Position numbers and translations under genes: made by a program. A stretch of DNA of 64,000 nt, from positions 20,766,589 to 20,830,588 of the forward strand of contig CM067304.1 in assembly GCA_034231615.1 (NCBI GenBank), written 5' to 3'. This DNA comes from Meghimatium bilineatum. Lineage: Eukaryota; Mollusca; Gastropoda; Stylommatophora; Philomycidae. Numbering within the stretch: the stretch's first letter is position 1; each line of letters begins with the position of its first letter. Of the stretch, positions 58,501-60,070 are shown piece after piece. The notes beneath the pieces are model-generated. The model was not told the origin of the DNA and searched no databases. It saw only the letters and a program-made list of their open reading frames with translations.

Positions 58501-59629
58501 CCTGCACTGCACTAAACCGGTTAAGAGAAGAACACTGACCCACAGAGATGGATATTCACAGAAAGATGTATGGGAGCACTGAGGAGCTTTCAAATACAGC
58601 AGCATTTATTGAGAAAACCGGACTTGCTGTGTAGACATGTCAAACTCCGAACGAGAAGAAGAAGATGTCAGTGGGATATAAGTTGTCAAGAATACAGTAC
58701 TATACGGTACTTCACAACCATGTAGTCTCTACAAGGGTGACACGATTAAGGAGTGTTGGGGAATAGACGGACAAACTAGCACGTGTGAAAGCATTATTGT
58801 CACTAAATGTCTTTTCTCAATTTCCTATTGTTGTTTTCGGTCTTACTTATTCACCCACCGCCTATCGGGTTAGTACGGGCGTGCCATATGGTAACAGTAA
58901 ACTCCTACAGAAAATCCAGAGAGCAGAGCCAAAGGCAGTCCACGGTGTATTAAATCTTCTAGCATATTCTGCAATTTTGCTTGTTTTCAGACTTATTGAC
59001 TTTGCCTTTTCCTTTGAACTAATCAACATATCTGATAAGAGGTTATTGCAAATGGGCACGGCACAATCTCCATAAAACCTGCCCTGGAAGCAGTCATGCG
59101 TGAATCGTAGTAACTATTTGTCTACACAATTTACATTGGTCTGCTTCCCGACCGTCTGTAAAGACCCAAAAGATTATCATTATTATTAATTGAACTTTCA
59201 TCTTTATGTTGATTGTATTTGGACTCCCTGCTTAAAGACATTAAATGTCTCAGTATTTTATTGTTTATCTTTGTGTTGATTGTGTTTGGAATTATTCCCT
59301 ATAGACATTACTTGTCTCAGAGTTTGATCATTTATATTTATATTGGTAGTATTGGCTCATTGTCTATATCTGAACACATAAATTGTACATTTACTAGCAA
59401 TTTTCAATATTCCACAGGTCTTCAAATTACAGACGTCATACATAAAGCAGTTATTGAAGTTCAGGAAACTGGTACAGTAGCATCTGCCGTAACTGCAGCA
59501 TCCATGGACACTTTGTCCGCAGTGCATATAAAGATAGTTGCCGACCATCCATTCCTGTTCTTCCTTAGAGACAACGAAAGTAAACAGATTTTGTTCCAAG
59601 GGAAATTGTATGGCAACCGTGATACGTAG
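3923..59629 (+). CDS. Secreted serpin, seven coding exons (joined gene)
   Basis: Joining 3923-4083, 13767-13890, 18572-18788, 30363-30493, 39190-39337, 42649-42837 and 59418-59629 gives 1182 nt, 393 codons plus TAG, with no internal stop. All six introns are GT-AG with phases 2, 0, 1, 0, 1, 1. The protein follows the serpin fold in order: signal peptide (about 1-20), helix A, the SPFN segment (51-54), LSLAYLGARGET (59-70), the helix F region KPINQFVARKTENQIKNVL (147-165), FFNGTWERPF (183-192), LYIVLP (246-251), LPKFKIE (286-292), the hinge ETGTVASAVTA (340-350) and ADHPFLFFLRD (365-375). Length and motif order are those of a complete serpin. Known for the family: secreted inhibitory serpins trap serine proteases as suicide substrates. 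The hinge fits an inhibitor, and by counting from P14 the P1 residue would be Leu356; the target protease is not known. Intron lengths are 9.7, 4.7, 11.6, 8.7, 3.3 and 16.6 kb, almost all of it repeat-rich. Confidence 0.93.
4130..4640 (+). repeat. 31-32 bp AT-rich minisatellite in intron 1
   Basis: About 16 copies of a unit read as atatctttctttaata followed by caaaatatatattcga. Units end in ttcga, ttcaa or ttga; the order of these variants repeats with a period of six units (about 190 bp), so the array has a higher-order structure. It begins about 50 bp after the exon 1 donor. Confidence 0.95.
4641..5229. other. Intron 1 stretch without recognised feature
   Basis: AT-rich intronic sequence. 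A short gatgatgatga run at 4666-4677 resembles the simple tail of the RTE elements here, but no coding remnant precedes it. No exon or RNA gene was recognised. Confidence 0.5.
5560..6609 (+). pseudogene. RTE1 endonuclease domain (craniofacial development protein 2-like), broken
   Basis: The APE-type endonuclease nicks target DNA to prime reverse transcription. The motifs appear in order: GTWNVRTL (Asn), ILGIAETRW (Glu), VMGDMNAKIG (Asp, Asn), RNQIDYI and NSDHNPVMCKI (Asp-His). The reading frame is cut by TGA at 5749-5751, between GGDYHE and GVGILIR, then continues in the same frame to 6609. It leaves the frame of the reverse transcriptase in the short repeat agaaagaaagaaag at 6590-6605, where a small indel is the likely cause. 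The part before 5560 is basic and rich in Gln and Lys and was not recognised. Confidence 0.88.
6587..8173 (+). pseudogene. RTE1 reverse transcriptase
   Basis: An open frame of 528 codons copies element RNA into DNA at the target. Motifs: KDAGSDNITADIIK (domain 1), FIDYSKAFDRVQHEKL (first catalytic Asp), GVRQGCILSPSLFNIY, then YADDTVLLAES (catalytic Asp pair). The extension QYQYLGHIVTNDGR and LMYGSETWTLNKQ is typical of the group. The frame stops at 8173, but the family C-terminus (FGHIKRHDTLLKTLLEGKVK and RARGRQRYKWESNITRW) continues at 8210-8410 in a shifted frame, so the copy has lost its own end. It is separated by a frameshift from the endonuclease, so it is classed as a pseudogene. Confidence 0.88.
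8747..9060 (+). pseudogene. RTE2 endonuclease fragment
   Basis: The segment reads INGISESRWTGQGK, then IIYSCRSDKYTEGVAIIMS, then LTVIQCYAPTND. These match the early endonuclease block of another RTE/CFDP2-like LINE, distinct from RTE1. Both ends are lost; after AEKNKDIL the frame stops and the expected FYEQL continuation appears only in another frame. It is a dead fragment in intron 1. Confidence 0.75.
9306..9590. repeat. Degenerate 26-30 bp tandem repeat
   Basis: About ten imperfect copies of a unit built on taggcaacttttcatctta with gttc between units. Divergence between units is high, so the array is old. Confidence 0.85.
10022..10600. repeat. 38 bp minisatellite in intron 1
   Basis: About 15 near-identical copies of a unit read as tgtaacattttacatatg followed by tagtatttacttacatttat. 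Units differ mainly at one C/T position (acacatg or acatatg). The low divergence indicates recent expansion or homogenisation. Confidence 0.97.
10735..11110 (+). repeat. Dispersed repeat E, copy 1
   Basis: Matches 29034-29420 over about 370 bp at low identity. Shared blocks include tttctgacaaaa, aactgag then cgacacc, actca then ata then ggtct, gtcagatt and atctctttgtc. The function is unknown and no protein family was recognised. A small foldback (gggtgcac against gtgcaccc) lies near 10870-10915. Confidence 0.65.
11111..12639. other. AT-rich intron 1 stretch without recognised gene
   Basis: Long A- and T-rich sequence, especially 11500-12180, with only short open frames and no conserved motif. 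The block at 12495-12560 resembles 12950-13030 (ccgctct or ccgctgt, agaactgg, then cctcaaa), so a short dispersed repeat is present twice. Confidence 0.55.
12640..12945 (+). pseudogene. RTE3 3' fragment, copy 1
   Basis: Aligns with the RTE3 tail at 30970-31205: a copy of the segment encoding IVKRRKLAWFGH, the his-rich linker, then the region ending in ASNVVP. Frameshifts destroy the frame. It is a 5'-truncated relic. Confidence 0.7.
13540..13690. repeat. Dispersed repeat R (also near 680-840, 13955-14135 and 44275-44360)
   Basis: Shared blocks are acgggaataat, an A-rich run, taggtcttctattg and ttgtggttttcgttggt. Copies vary in completeness and strand. No coding sense was recognised; a SINE or MITE origin is possible. 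Confidence 0.5.
13767..13890 (+). CDS. Serpin exon 2
   Basis: Too short to stand out as a reading frame. It follows the acceptor ctctttcacacag at 13766 and supplies residues 54-95, including STLSLAYLGARGETAKQMAK and TLGIKSNH. This is the family's conserved helix B to helix C block (usually TALAMTYLGARGNTA or similar). The 124 nt fit the phase 2 end of exon 1 and leave phase 0. Donor GTTAGT follows at 13891, a weaker donor than the others. Confidence 0.93.
14165..14710. repeat. 29 bp minisatellite in intron 2
   Basis: About 18 copies of a unit read as catagaatctcatctgtca followed by atatctgtca. Later units are more divergent than the middle ones. It begins about 275 bp after exon 2. Confidence 0.95.
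14711..15783. other. Intron 2 stretch with dispersed repeats
   Basis: No exon was recognised. 15148-15285 matches 39577-39705 (agttacgtgctt, gtgtggt, then ccgattac or ccgagtac), a dispersed repeat whose second copy has a tRNA-like head. 15530-15600 resembles 58750-58815 (gttgggg, gacaa, tgtgaaa, attgtcact). Confidence 0.5.
15784..16190. repeat. 33-36 bp minisatellite in intron 2
   Basis: About 12 copies of a unit read as cccatatgtaatactgag followed by tgtgcaagcacct. Single-copy sequences of the same type (catgtaataccgagtgtac) occur at 59945 and 63709, which may show what the array grew from. Confidence 0.93.
16281..17661 (-). mobile_element. Retroposon D, divergent full-length copy
   Basis: A 1381 bp non-coding element flanked by an 11 bp direct repeat, tttcccaccat, at 16270-16280 and 17662-17672. 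Its 3' end on the minus strand is gcgaacgctgaagaagaaga, and its 5' end is ggggtgcaaagggaac. It contains four internal repeats of about 105 bp beginning cccatcgggtactgaa or similar (near 16625, 16837, 16940 and 17047); other D copies have three. No open frame is conserved between copies. The duplication plus simple tail point to target-primed reverse transcription. Confidence 0.8.
17865..17990 (-). mobile_element. Retroposon D-related fragment
   Basis: Shares cgttg, tcgccatt, gcgccaatggccc and acacatc with the short D-type copy at 43265-43426. It is a 5'-truncated or decayed piece; the boundaries are approximate. Confidence 0.55.
18010..18235 (-). pseudogene. LINE C-terminal fragment with (ATG)n tail
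   Basis: On the minus strand it reads EAGQLAQNRE and matches the + strand fragment at 43008-43200 (EAGQLAQNREAYR). This is the C-terminal tail of an RTE-type reverse transcriptase, ending in a gatgatgatgatga simple tail at 18013-18031. No other part of the element remains. Confidence 0.75.
18265..18460 (-). mobile_element. tRNA-derived SINE candidate
   Basis: On the minus strand a tRNA-like head contains an A-box-like gtgtggttagaacgc and a weak B box, ggttccggtttc. It is followed by a body (gctatggcaaagcggtcctt) shared with 34785-34890. Two copies with a common body and a pol III-like head support a SINE, but no tail or duplication was found. Confidence 0.55.
18572..18788 (+). CDS. Serpin exon 3
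   Basis: The acceptor tatctcctcag ends at 18571. The 72 codons (96-167) and the first base of Gly168 cover LYTASALYINPKFSI (104-118), helix E and strand 1A (RKYYFSDVAKLDF, 127-139), and helix F with INQFVARKTENQIKNVL (149-165). This is the expected central third of a serpin. Donor GTTTGT is at 18789. The length of 217 nt carries the frame from phase 0 to phase 1, matched by exon 4. Confidence 0.94.
19113..19893 (-). mobile_element. J1: 5'-truncated jockey-like element
   Basis: The 3' third of element J: RNase H domain plus C-terminal zinc-knuckle-like part and the tail gaagaag. It is flanked by an imperfect 10 bp repeat, ccttgcaata at 19103-19112 and ccttccaata at 19894-19903. Translation shows GAGVYIEYPHKPRDTI, DAEIQAI, LTDARSVLQALQ and HCGIPGNEKVDQLA. 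Unlike J2 and J3 it keeps Gln in SVLQALQ and lacks the D insertion. Further frameshifts lie between GNEKVDQLA and the C-terminus. Confidence 0.85.
19894..20869. repeat. Segment S1 (duplicated as S2, 22901-23778), with a 21 bp minisatellite
   Basis: The same unique-looking sequence follows J1 and J2, beginning ccttccaatatgatacc and ending gcgcaatgatgaagatgat. At 20340-20635 it contains about 14 copies of a 21 bp unit (ttcaacatcgtgaaaacttt and one more base). Because 21 is divisible by three, long frames open on both strands; no protein is inferred. Confidence 0.9.
20870..22900 (-). mobile_element. J2: truncated and chimeric jockey-like copy interrupted by D
   Basis: The 3' end of J (20870-20929), then D (20930-22156), then the RNase H region of J to 22900. 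Its D insertion, its TAA in place of Gln after DARSVL, and the residues NSNSDLQP agree with J3. Its left boundary with S (tgtatacta then ccttccaata) agrees with J1. It is therefore best read as the product of recombination between J1 and J3. Confidence 0.85.
20930..22156 (-). mobile_element. Retroposon D inside J2
   Basis: A non-coding element of 1227 bp with minus-strand 3' tail gcgaacgaaaaacaaacaaa. It is bounded by the 13 bp duplication ctgtctccttaat at 20917-20929 and 22157-22169. The site and duplication are identical in J3, so this is one insertion event copied by duplication. Near its 3' end it carries the palindrome cacggatatccgtg. Confidence 0.88.
22901..23778. repeat. Segment S2, second copy of S
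   Basis: Near-identical to S1 except that the 21 bp minisatellite has only about six or seven units (23410-23545), plus a small variant block around 23370-23410. Its right end, atgaagatgat at 23768-23778, is the left target duplication of J3. Confidence 0.9.
23839..25012 (-). mobile_element. Retroposon D inside J3
   Basis: A D copy of 1174 bp at the same position of J as in J2, with the duplication ctgtctccttaat at 23826-23838 and 25013-25025. Compared with J2's D it lacks about 50 bp near 24881, where cttgtgca joins aaatgatttgg. This deletion is absent from other D copies, so it followed the duplication. Confidence 0.88.
25026..27368 (-). pseudogene. J3 reverse transcriptase and RNase H, one nonsense codon
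   Basis: From MEAPITMRELEHAIS the frame holds KKSPGADGVSNEMIRNLG, YRPISLTSCLCKTMERI, the catalytic AWIDLRKAFDTVWKEGLL, HGVPQGGVLSPTLFLVYIND and YADDLVIWC. The RNase H follows with its acidic residues in VYTDGSA, YDAEIQAI, LTDARSV and GNEKADQLAKEG. It ends in CTCGQAAQSAKHILQECSEH, a Cys/His-rich stretch. TAA at 25527-25529 replaces the Gln found in J1 and JB, after LTDARSVL, and removes the last RNase H motif. The true C-terminus is separated from the body by the D insert. Confidence 0.9.
27774..28853 (-). pseudogene. J3 endonuclease domain
   Basis: The frame begins MPRTKHNGNMSVSI and contains IMHWNAEGVNSK (Asn), NICCIQETHF (Glu), MVCGDFNSHSQS (Asp, Asn), STPDLAF and GGSDHRPVFL (Asp-His), an APE-type endonuclease in full. 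It runs to SKTIPRGGG, where a tract of ten or more G on the minus strand shifts the frame. JB has five or six G there and reads RGARKNYKPYW. The linker NYKPYWNDELEKLQNEM continues at 27503-27862 in the next frame. Confidence 0.9.
29034..29420 (+). repeat. Dispersed repeat E, copy 2
   Basis: Homologous to 10735-11110. It lies directly right of J3 and was continuous with S2 before J3 inserted, judging from the shared duplication. Short open frames here do not agree with copy 1, so coding is not supported. Confidence 0.65.
29632..29725 (+). mobile_element. RTE1 3'-terminal fragment
   Basis: About 90 bp identical in pattern to the end of RTE1 (acaggttacagtctagcaga, then ttggagatccgttgcagaga) and ending in gatgatgatgatgat. 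It directly abuts the 33 bp minisatellite. Confidence 0.85.
29726..30350 (+). repeat. 33 bp minisatellite running into the exon 4 acceptor
   Basis: About 18 to 19 units read as attgacatgtataattggg followed by ctatttcccttact. The array ends in the functional acceptor of exon 4: gttatttcctttactactg then acag and the exon start gttcaattag. That junction aligns to the unit along its length, with AG replaced by AT in the units. From 29705 to 30290 there is no AG dinucleotide at all. Confidence 0.93.
30363..30493 (+). CDS. Serpin exon 4
   Basis: Follows acceptor tactactgacag (AG at 30361-30362). It completes Gly168 and gives residues 169-211: SISKNTALVIISTLFFNGTW, then ERPFRKERTQKQTFQELNG and KTSK. 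FFNGTWERPF is the serpin strand 3A/4C hallmark (family form YFKGxWxxPF). N-G-T at 185-187 is an N-glycosylation sequon. The 131 nt shift phase 1 to phase 0; donor GTAATG is at 30494. The upstream polypyrimidine tract is the last unit of a minisatellite. Confidence 0.94.
30632..31219 (+). mobile_element. RTE3: 5'-truncated LINE
   Basis: Flanked by the 15 bp repeat tgttatacagaagga at 30617-30631 and 31220-31234. The + frame gives LSVVLYGCESWTLTADMERR, then FEYKCYRRILRISYREHKTN, then KRRKLAWFGHVCRHDSLSKT and, after a frameshift, LDISTLIRIAEDRIRWR. This is the C-terminal part of an RTE-type reverse transcriptase protein, beyond the catalytic core. A second piece of the family is at 12640-12945. 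Confidence 0.85.
31235..31860. other. Intron 4 stretch without recognised feature
   Basis: No exon, RNA gene or repeat was recognised in this stretch. Confidence 0.5.
31868..31955 (+). repeat. 19 bp tandem repeat
   Basis: Four to five copies of ttctccccacaaaacgcat, nearly perfect, at the left edge of RTE4. Confidence 0.95.
31960..33430 (+). pseudogene. RTE4: decayed RTE reverse transcriptase
   Basis: Pieces in order: KIWERGTWPEVWKKSLYISI, HMWFIDYSKD (first catalytic block, Asp kept), EVQSGVRQGCTLSPYIFNIY, LRYADDIVLLS (catalytic Asp pair) and ITKRKLHLFGHIKRHDSLKR. Frameshifts and stops separate them. It begins in mid-RT, so the endonuclease is missing. It is interrupted at 32382-32487 by a palindromic insert. 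The 3' third of a second copy lies at 45610-46070 within the (AGT)n array. Not functional. Confidence 0.85.
32382..32487. mobile_element. Foldback (MITE-like) insert in RTE4
   Basis: A 106 bp palindrome: the left arm contains cggggcaattaagttttgct and the right arm its complement (gcaaaacttgattaccccg). The arms are about 47 nt with several mismatches, around a loop of about 10 nt. It sits between the RTE4 codons for LRKTEIQQ and YQDEKNAVK. No clear target duplication; the right edge may overlap RTE4 sequence. Confidence 0.65.
33835..34100. repeat. 42 bp minisatellite in intron 4
   Basis: About six copies of a unit read as tgtgtagttggttatcatg followed by tctgcccacattcttctgt. The unit is a multiple of three, so both strands stay open; no protein is inferred. 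Confidence 0.93.
34150..34640 (-). pseudogene. LINE C-terminal fragment (minus strand)
   Basis: Minus-strand reading gives YRSESWTINRIGNN, EMCFYRRILRMVWTNEK, DRQRQSTCHGHNLRRRKMKN and IVTKGK, then KRIGGQRKVLIDNIKDWTGL in rearranged order and frame. This is the post-catalytic tail of an RTE-like reverse transcriptase of a family different from RTE1, RTE3 and RTE4. Confidence 0.75.
34785..34890 (-). mobile_element. SINE body, second copy
   Basis: Matches the body of the SINE at 18265-18460 (gagtgcag, ccgctttgccatagcagac, catgtaca, gga). The tRNA-like head is absent. It lies just left of the RTE1 copy at 34911. Confidence 0.6.
34911..35511 (+). mobile_element. RTE1, 5'-truncated copy with target duplication
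   Basis: Equivalent to RTE1 7834-8440, very similar, flanked by the 9 bp duplication attcttctg at 34902-34910 and 35512-35520. The frame QYQYLGHIVTNDGRCETEVK and what follows is open to 35246, then shifts to KIRQIKYFEHIKRHDTLLKI. The tail is gatgatgatg. This copy fixes the 3' end of the family. Confidence 0.93.
35521..36635. other. Intron 4 stretch with a weak tandem duplication
   Basis: No exon was recognised. 36330-36530 contains two to three diverged copies of a segment of about 85 bp (aacaacttcagaccaa, atctgg, then tcaataacacac). Confidence 0.5.
36647..37777 (+). mobile_element. Retroposon D, + strand copy
   Basis: A D copy of 1131 bp in the serpin's orientation, 5' truncated by about 100 bp and ending gagcgaacgaaaaacaaaac. 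Flanked by the 11 bp duplication acgccttcaat at 36636-36646 and 37778-37788. It is inverted relative to the D copies in introns 2, 3 and 6. Confidence 0.9.
37789..38666. other. Intron 4 stretch without recognised feature
   Basis: No exon, RNA gene or transposon fragment was recognised. gactgactgactga at 37985-37998 is a short tetranucleotide run. Confidence 0.5.
38680..39005 (+). mobile_element. Short jockey-like 3' copy (J relative)
   Basis: A 326 bp insertion flanked by the 13 bp duplication aaataactaattt at 38667-38679 and 39006-39018, with tail gaagaagaagaa. With frameshifts it reads LCTGHCRLQVHLHKIKAV, TDQCPCQK, then KLWGNREDLVVTTEF. This parallels J's RLRTGHNRLRSHMYTKFK, CTCGQ and KLYGTLYELQ. 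It is a related but distinct family. Confidence 0.85.
39190..39337 (+). CDS. Serpin exon 5
   Basis: The acceptor ttctcttacacgcag ends at 39189. Residues 212-260 read MHMMRASTINVDLKGDDKL, DADIFQLRFKNPRFGLYIVL and PREVDGIIKL. MHMM corresponds to the family's V-x-MM strand 6B start, and LYIVLPREVDGI to strand 3B. The first ATG is an internal codon and not a start. The 148 nt run from phase 0 to phase 1 (G of Asp261). Donor GTCAGA follows at 39338. Confidence 0.94.
39480..39710 (+). repeat. Dispersed repeat with tRNA-like head
   Basis: Contains gttgcgtagtgttcgtc (A-box-like) and ggtttggatcc (B-box-like) 42 nt apart. Then comes a body shared with 15148-15285. It resembles a tRNA-derived SINE. No cloverleaf tRNA could be drawn, so it is not called a tRNA gene. 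Confidence 0.45.
39711..40504. other. Intron 5 stretch without recognised feature
   Basis: No exon or coding relic was recognised. The words atcgacgtttcgac at 40166 and similar at 2440 and 3745 suggest one more old dispersed repeat. Confidence 0.45.
40505..41080 (-). mobile_element. RTE1, 5'-truncated inverted copy
   Basis: The minus strand carries the same 3' portion as 34911-35511, from about RTE1 7890 to the tail catcatcatcat (40500-40511). Open remnants include KRRIGMSKSTVNDMGKILIS and YCSETWTLNKQFK. It is more diverged than the 34911 copy, with a deletion around 40850. No convincing target duplication. Confidence 0.88.
41140..41350. repeat. 23 bp AT-rich minisatellite
   Basis: Nine to ten copies of aaatattataatgtactca and atc, almost perfect. 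Confidence 0.95.
41385..41548. repeat. (ATCT)n microsatellite, interrupted
   Basis: Tetranucleotide runs of tatctatc with interruptions. The J fragment at 41549 begins inside or at its edge. Confidence 0.9.
41549..41862 (+). mobile_element. Jockey-like J, 5'-truncated 3' fragment
   Basis: Reads MNRSEQVIILRLRTGHNRLR, then CTCGQAAQSAKHILQEYSEH and KETELQI with stop, then tail gaacgaaagaagaagaag. Intact over its length and very similar to JB. It lies in the serpin's orientation; full-length J3 and JB are on the other strand. Confidence 0.92.
41905..42620 (+). repeat. (ACT)n array directly upstream of exon 6
   Basis: About 700 bp of act and acc trinucleotides with scattered variants. Blocks such as ctactactaacaccacc recur. 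TACTAAC occurs seven times, the last at about 42604-42611, some 40 nt before the exon 6 AG. The complementary (AGT)n type follows exon 6 in intron 6. Confidence 0.97.
42649..42837 (+). CDS. Serpin exon 6
   Basis: Acceptor ctcatattatcag at 42648. Completes Asp261 and gives residues 262-323: SSLSTPSDVDKLFTNLKSTK, VSLSLPKFKIETHLNLNNHL, then IEMGIKDAFTETANFKGISN and NK. VSLSLPKFKIE is serpin strand 6A with the breach, and MGIKDAF-x6-FKGIS is the helix I segment. Both ends are phase 1 and the 189 nt are 63 codons, so skipping it would keep the frame. It is the only internal exon with this property. Donor GTAAAT is at 42838. Confidence 0.94.
43008..43200 (+). pseudogene. LINE C-terminal fragment
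   Basis: Reads MVLERLIMDGKVPGKRTRGR, then TGRRWLQDIEDLLSRALEEA and GQLAQNREAYR, the C-terminal tail of an RTE-type reverse transcriptase. It is open for 64 codons only because it is short. A minus-strand copy of the same segment is at 18010-18235. Confidence 0.75.
43265..43426 (-). mobile_element. Short retroposon related to D, with target duplication
   Basis: 162 bp flanked by the 11 bp repeat tctgctaaatc at 43254-43264 and 43427-43437. The minus-strand 3' end gaacgctgaagaagaagaag is that of divergent D (16281). The body (gcgccaatggcccgacacat) matches 17865-17990. Confidence 0.8.
43441..45011. other. Intron 6 stretch with small duplications
   Basis: No exon was recognised. 43770-43900 has three diverged copies of a segment of about 45 bp around gcagtatagttgcgtca. 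44377-44480 has two copies of a unit of about 50 bp (ttgtactcgtaatccttt, then ccaccactgatgacatt). 44275-44360 resembles dispersed repeat R. Confidence 0.5.
45012..45385. repeat. 13/26 bp array with repeated TGACGTAA
   Basis: Alternating 13-mers gatgtgacgtaaa and gatgtgacttaaa or gatgtgatttaaa, 28 units in all. TGACGTAA, a CRE/ATF-like bZIP half-site pattern, occurs 12 times. Whether anything binds there is not known. Confidence 0.95.
45400..45609 (+). repeat. (AGT)n array, part 1
   Basis: agt and ggt trinucleotides (gtagtagtggtagt). It is broken by a truncated RTE4 copy and resumes at 46071, so the parts were once contiguous. Confidence 0.95.
45610..46070 (+). mobile_element. RTE4, 5'-truncated copy inside (AGT)n
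   Basis: Matches RTE4 32945-33430. It reads TFGCETWTLSKTVAKKINAF and EMKCYRRKILRISWKE-like sequence, then a frameshift, then a region ending in aaaatacgtgacatgacac. Both flanks are (AGT)n, with agtggtagta on each side, which fits a duplication but is not decisive in a satellite. Confidence 0.85.
46071..46676 (+). repeat. (AGT)n array, part 2
   Basis: About 600 bp of agt-rich trinucleotide repeat with ggt, aat and gat variants. It ends in atagtagtag at 46667-46676, the left duplication of JB. Confidence 0.95.
46677..50735 (-). mobile_element. JB: full-length jockey/CR1-like LINE
   Basis: 4059 bp, inserted in the (AGT)n array, with atagtagtag on both sides (46667-46676, 50736-50745). The 5' end ccccatcaaggccagcacc is at 50735 and the (GAA)n tail at 46677. 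Endonuclease 49940-50566 (IMHWNAEGVNSK, CIQETHL, CGDFNSHSQS), then a stop at the codon before GYDHI. Reverse transcriptase 48121-49086 (AWIDFRKAFDKVW, VPQGGVLSPT, MYADDLVIWC). RNase H and Cys/His tail 46713-48164 (VYTDGSA, DAEIQAI, LTDVRSV, GNEKADQLA). A 4 bp insertion near 48214 breaks the frame inside the RT, and further indels lie at 49340-49400. Close to J3 in sequence. Confidence 0.94.
50762..52528 (-). mobile_element. Retroposon D in (AGT)n, with J nested in it
   Basis: Flanked by the 12 bp duplication agtggtactagt at 50750-50761 and 52529-52540. The minus-strand 3' tail is acgaaaaacaaaaacaaaca. Removing the nested J piece (51354-51879) and one copy of its duplication restores a D of about 1.23 kb. 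It is the clearest case of D's full length and of its transposition by a target-primed mechanism. Confidence 0.92.
51354..51879 (-). mobile_element. J fragment nested in D
   Basis: 526 bp, 5'-truncated J with its (GAA)n tail, flanked by the duplication gggccagggat at 51343-51353 and 51880-51890, which is D sequence. It reads LLSELSYQYRITMQWIPSHC, then GNEKADQLAKEG to KETELQI with stop, so the C-terminal coding part is intact. Confidence 0.94.
52529..52975 (+). repeat. (AGT)n array, part 3
   Basis: Continues the satellite interrupted by JB and D. At 52690-52870 it has a 15 bp higher-order unit, gatagtggtagtagt. Long open frames of Val or Thr are artefacts of the trinucleotide. Confidence 0.95.
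52976..53584. other. Intron 6 stretch without recognised feature
   Basis: No exon, RNA gene or transposon was recognised here. Confidence 0.5.
53585..54115 (+). pseudogene. LINE C-terminal relic with Cys-Cys-His-type finger
   Basis: Short frames read LFGELYDGKRPSGGQKKRFN and DHTFKELSQTL, then, after shifts, LRSCMHCSRFFLERIGLIGH. LINE reverse transcriptases of several invertebrate families end in such a G-R-P-x4-R block followed by a C-x2-C-x12-H motif (family form CRSRIGLISHxRTH). Boundaries and family are not resolved. Confidence 0.65.
54591..54632 (+). repeat. Left 42 bp direct repeat flanking JC
   Basis: Begins tcagttggatataagttgtc and ends tactatacggta. Its partner is at 58668-58709 with one mismatch in 42 (T to G at the sixth base). 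It is read as the target duplication of JC. Confidence 0.88.
54633..58667 (+). mobile_element. JC: old full-length jockey-like element
   Basis: 4035 bp between the 42 bp repeats. The 5' end ccccatcgaggccaactcc and the following block match the J 5' end, and the 3' end is gaacgagaagaagaag. Endonuclease remnants: IMHWNADGVKNKK, FYIQETHL, AVGDFNSHSQSWGYN, GGSDHRPAI (54771-55706, broken by a stop or shift at 55154). RT remnants: IWIDLQKAFDKIWKDGIK, HGVPQGLVLSPALFLVFIN, MYADDLVVWCVEE. RNase H: VENGGAGVYIKYPE, VVVLTDAMSVLQA. Numerous stops and shifts. A divergent subfamily member, older than J3 and JB. Confidence 0.9.
58668..58709 (+). repeat. Right 42 bp direct repeat flanking JC
   Basis: Begins tcagtgggatataagttgtc and ends tactatacggta, partner of 54591-54632. 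Confidence 0.88.
58710..59417. other. End of intron 6, no recognised feature
   Basis: 58750-58815 resembles 15530-15600 (dispersed repeat). 59200-59300 holds two diverged copies of a segment of about 65 bp (ttgattgt then tttgga, then agacatta then tgtctcag). The exon 7 acceptor is at 59416-59417. Confidence 0.5.
59418..59629 (+). CDS. Serpin exon 7: reactive-centre loop and C-terminus
   Basis: Acceptor tcaatattccacag. Completes Gly324, then LQITDVIHKAVIEV (325-338), hinge QETGTVASAVTA (339-350), loop ASMDTLSAVHIKIV (351-364), and ADHPFLFFLRDNESKQILFQ with GKLYGNRDT and TAG. ITDVIHKAVIEVQETGT and DHPFLFFLRD are textbook serpin signatures. P15 is Gly342 and P14 Thr343; small residues fill P12-P10 as in inhibitors, with Val at P13 and P9. 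Counting from P14, P1 is Leu356 and P1' Ser357, which would suit a chymotrypsin- or elastase-like protease; this is inference. No alternative copy of this exon was found in the window. Confidence 0.95.
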
Positions 59630-60070
59630 AGCGATGACTTCCGACACAAGTCTGGGGAAATAGAGAATTTATCAAACAGATATACTAGCAACACAGAAAA
59701 TAGATATAGATAGTCCAACAGGGAAAATAGTTAGTAGAACAGAGAAAATAGATTATAGAAGAGGGACAATTGATAGTAAAAAAGAGGAAATATATTATAT
59801 AACAGAGAAAATATAACAGCAGAACAGAGACAATATATAGTAGATAAGTCAGATAATTATATGAAATTATCATTTACTTAGAGAAAACAGTTATTTGCGT
59901 TTCTAAAACTGTCATTTGTTCAGAGAAAACAGGAAACTCACATGCCCACATGTAATACCGAGTGTACAAGCATCATAACATATAATAGGATGAAATAGAA
60001 GCTGAAAGTGAATGTAAACGTGAACATGGAAATTGGTCATTTAACTTTCTTTATTGCAGCGTATTGCTTA
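59630..60070 (+). other. Serpin 3' flank
   Basis: AT-rich 3' UTR candidate. aatagat, aacagag and gaaaata words recur between 59650 and 59850 as a loose tandem repeat. No AATAAA is seen before the hAT element, so the polyadenylation site is not located. 59945-60058 matches 63709-63815 closely (catgtaataccgagtgtac, then catcataacatataatagga). Confidence 0.6.

Noticed and set aside
58785..59075. A possible protein-coding exon (96 codons)
   Set aside because: No splice-consistent link to the serpin and no family recognised on either strand; the left part belongs to a dispersed repeat.
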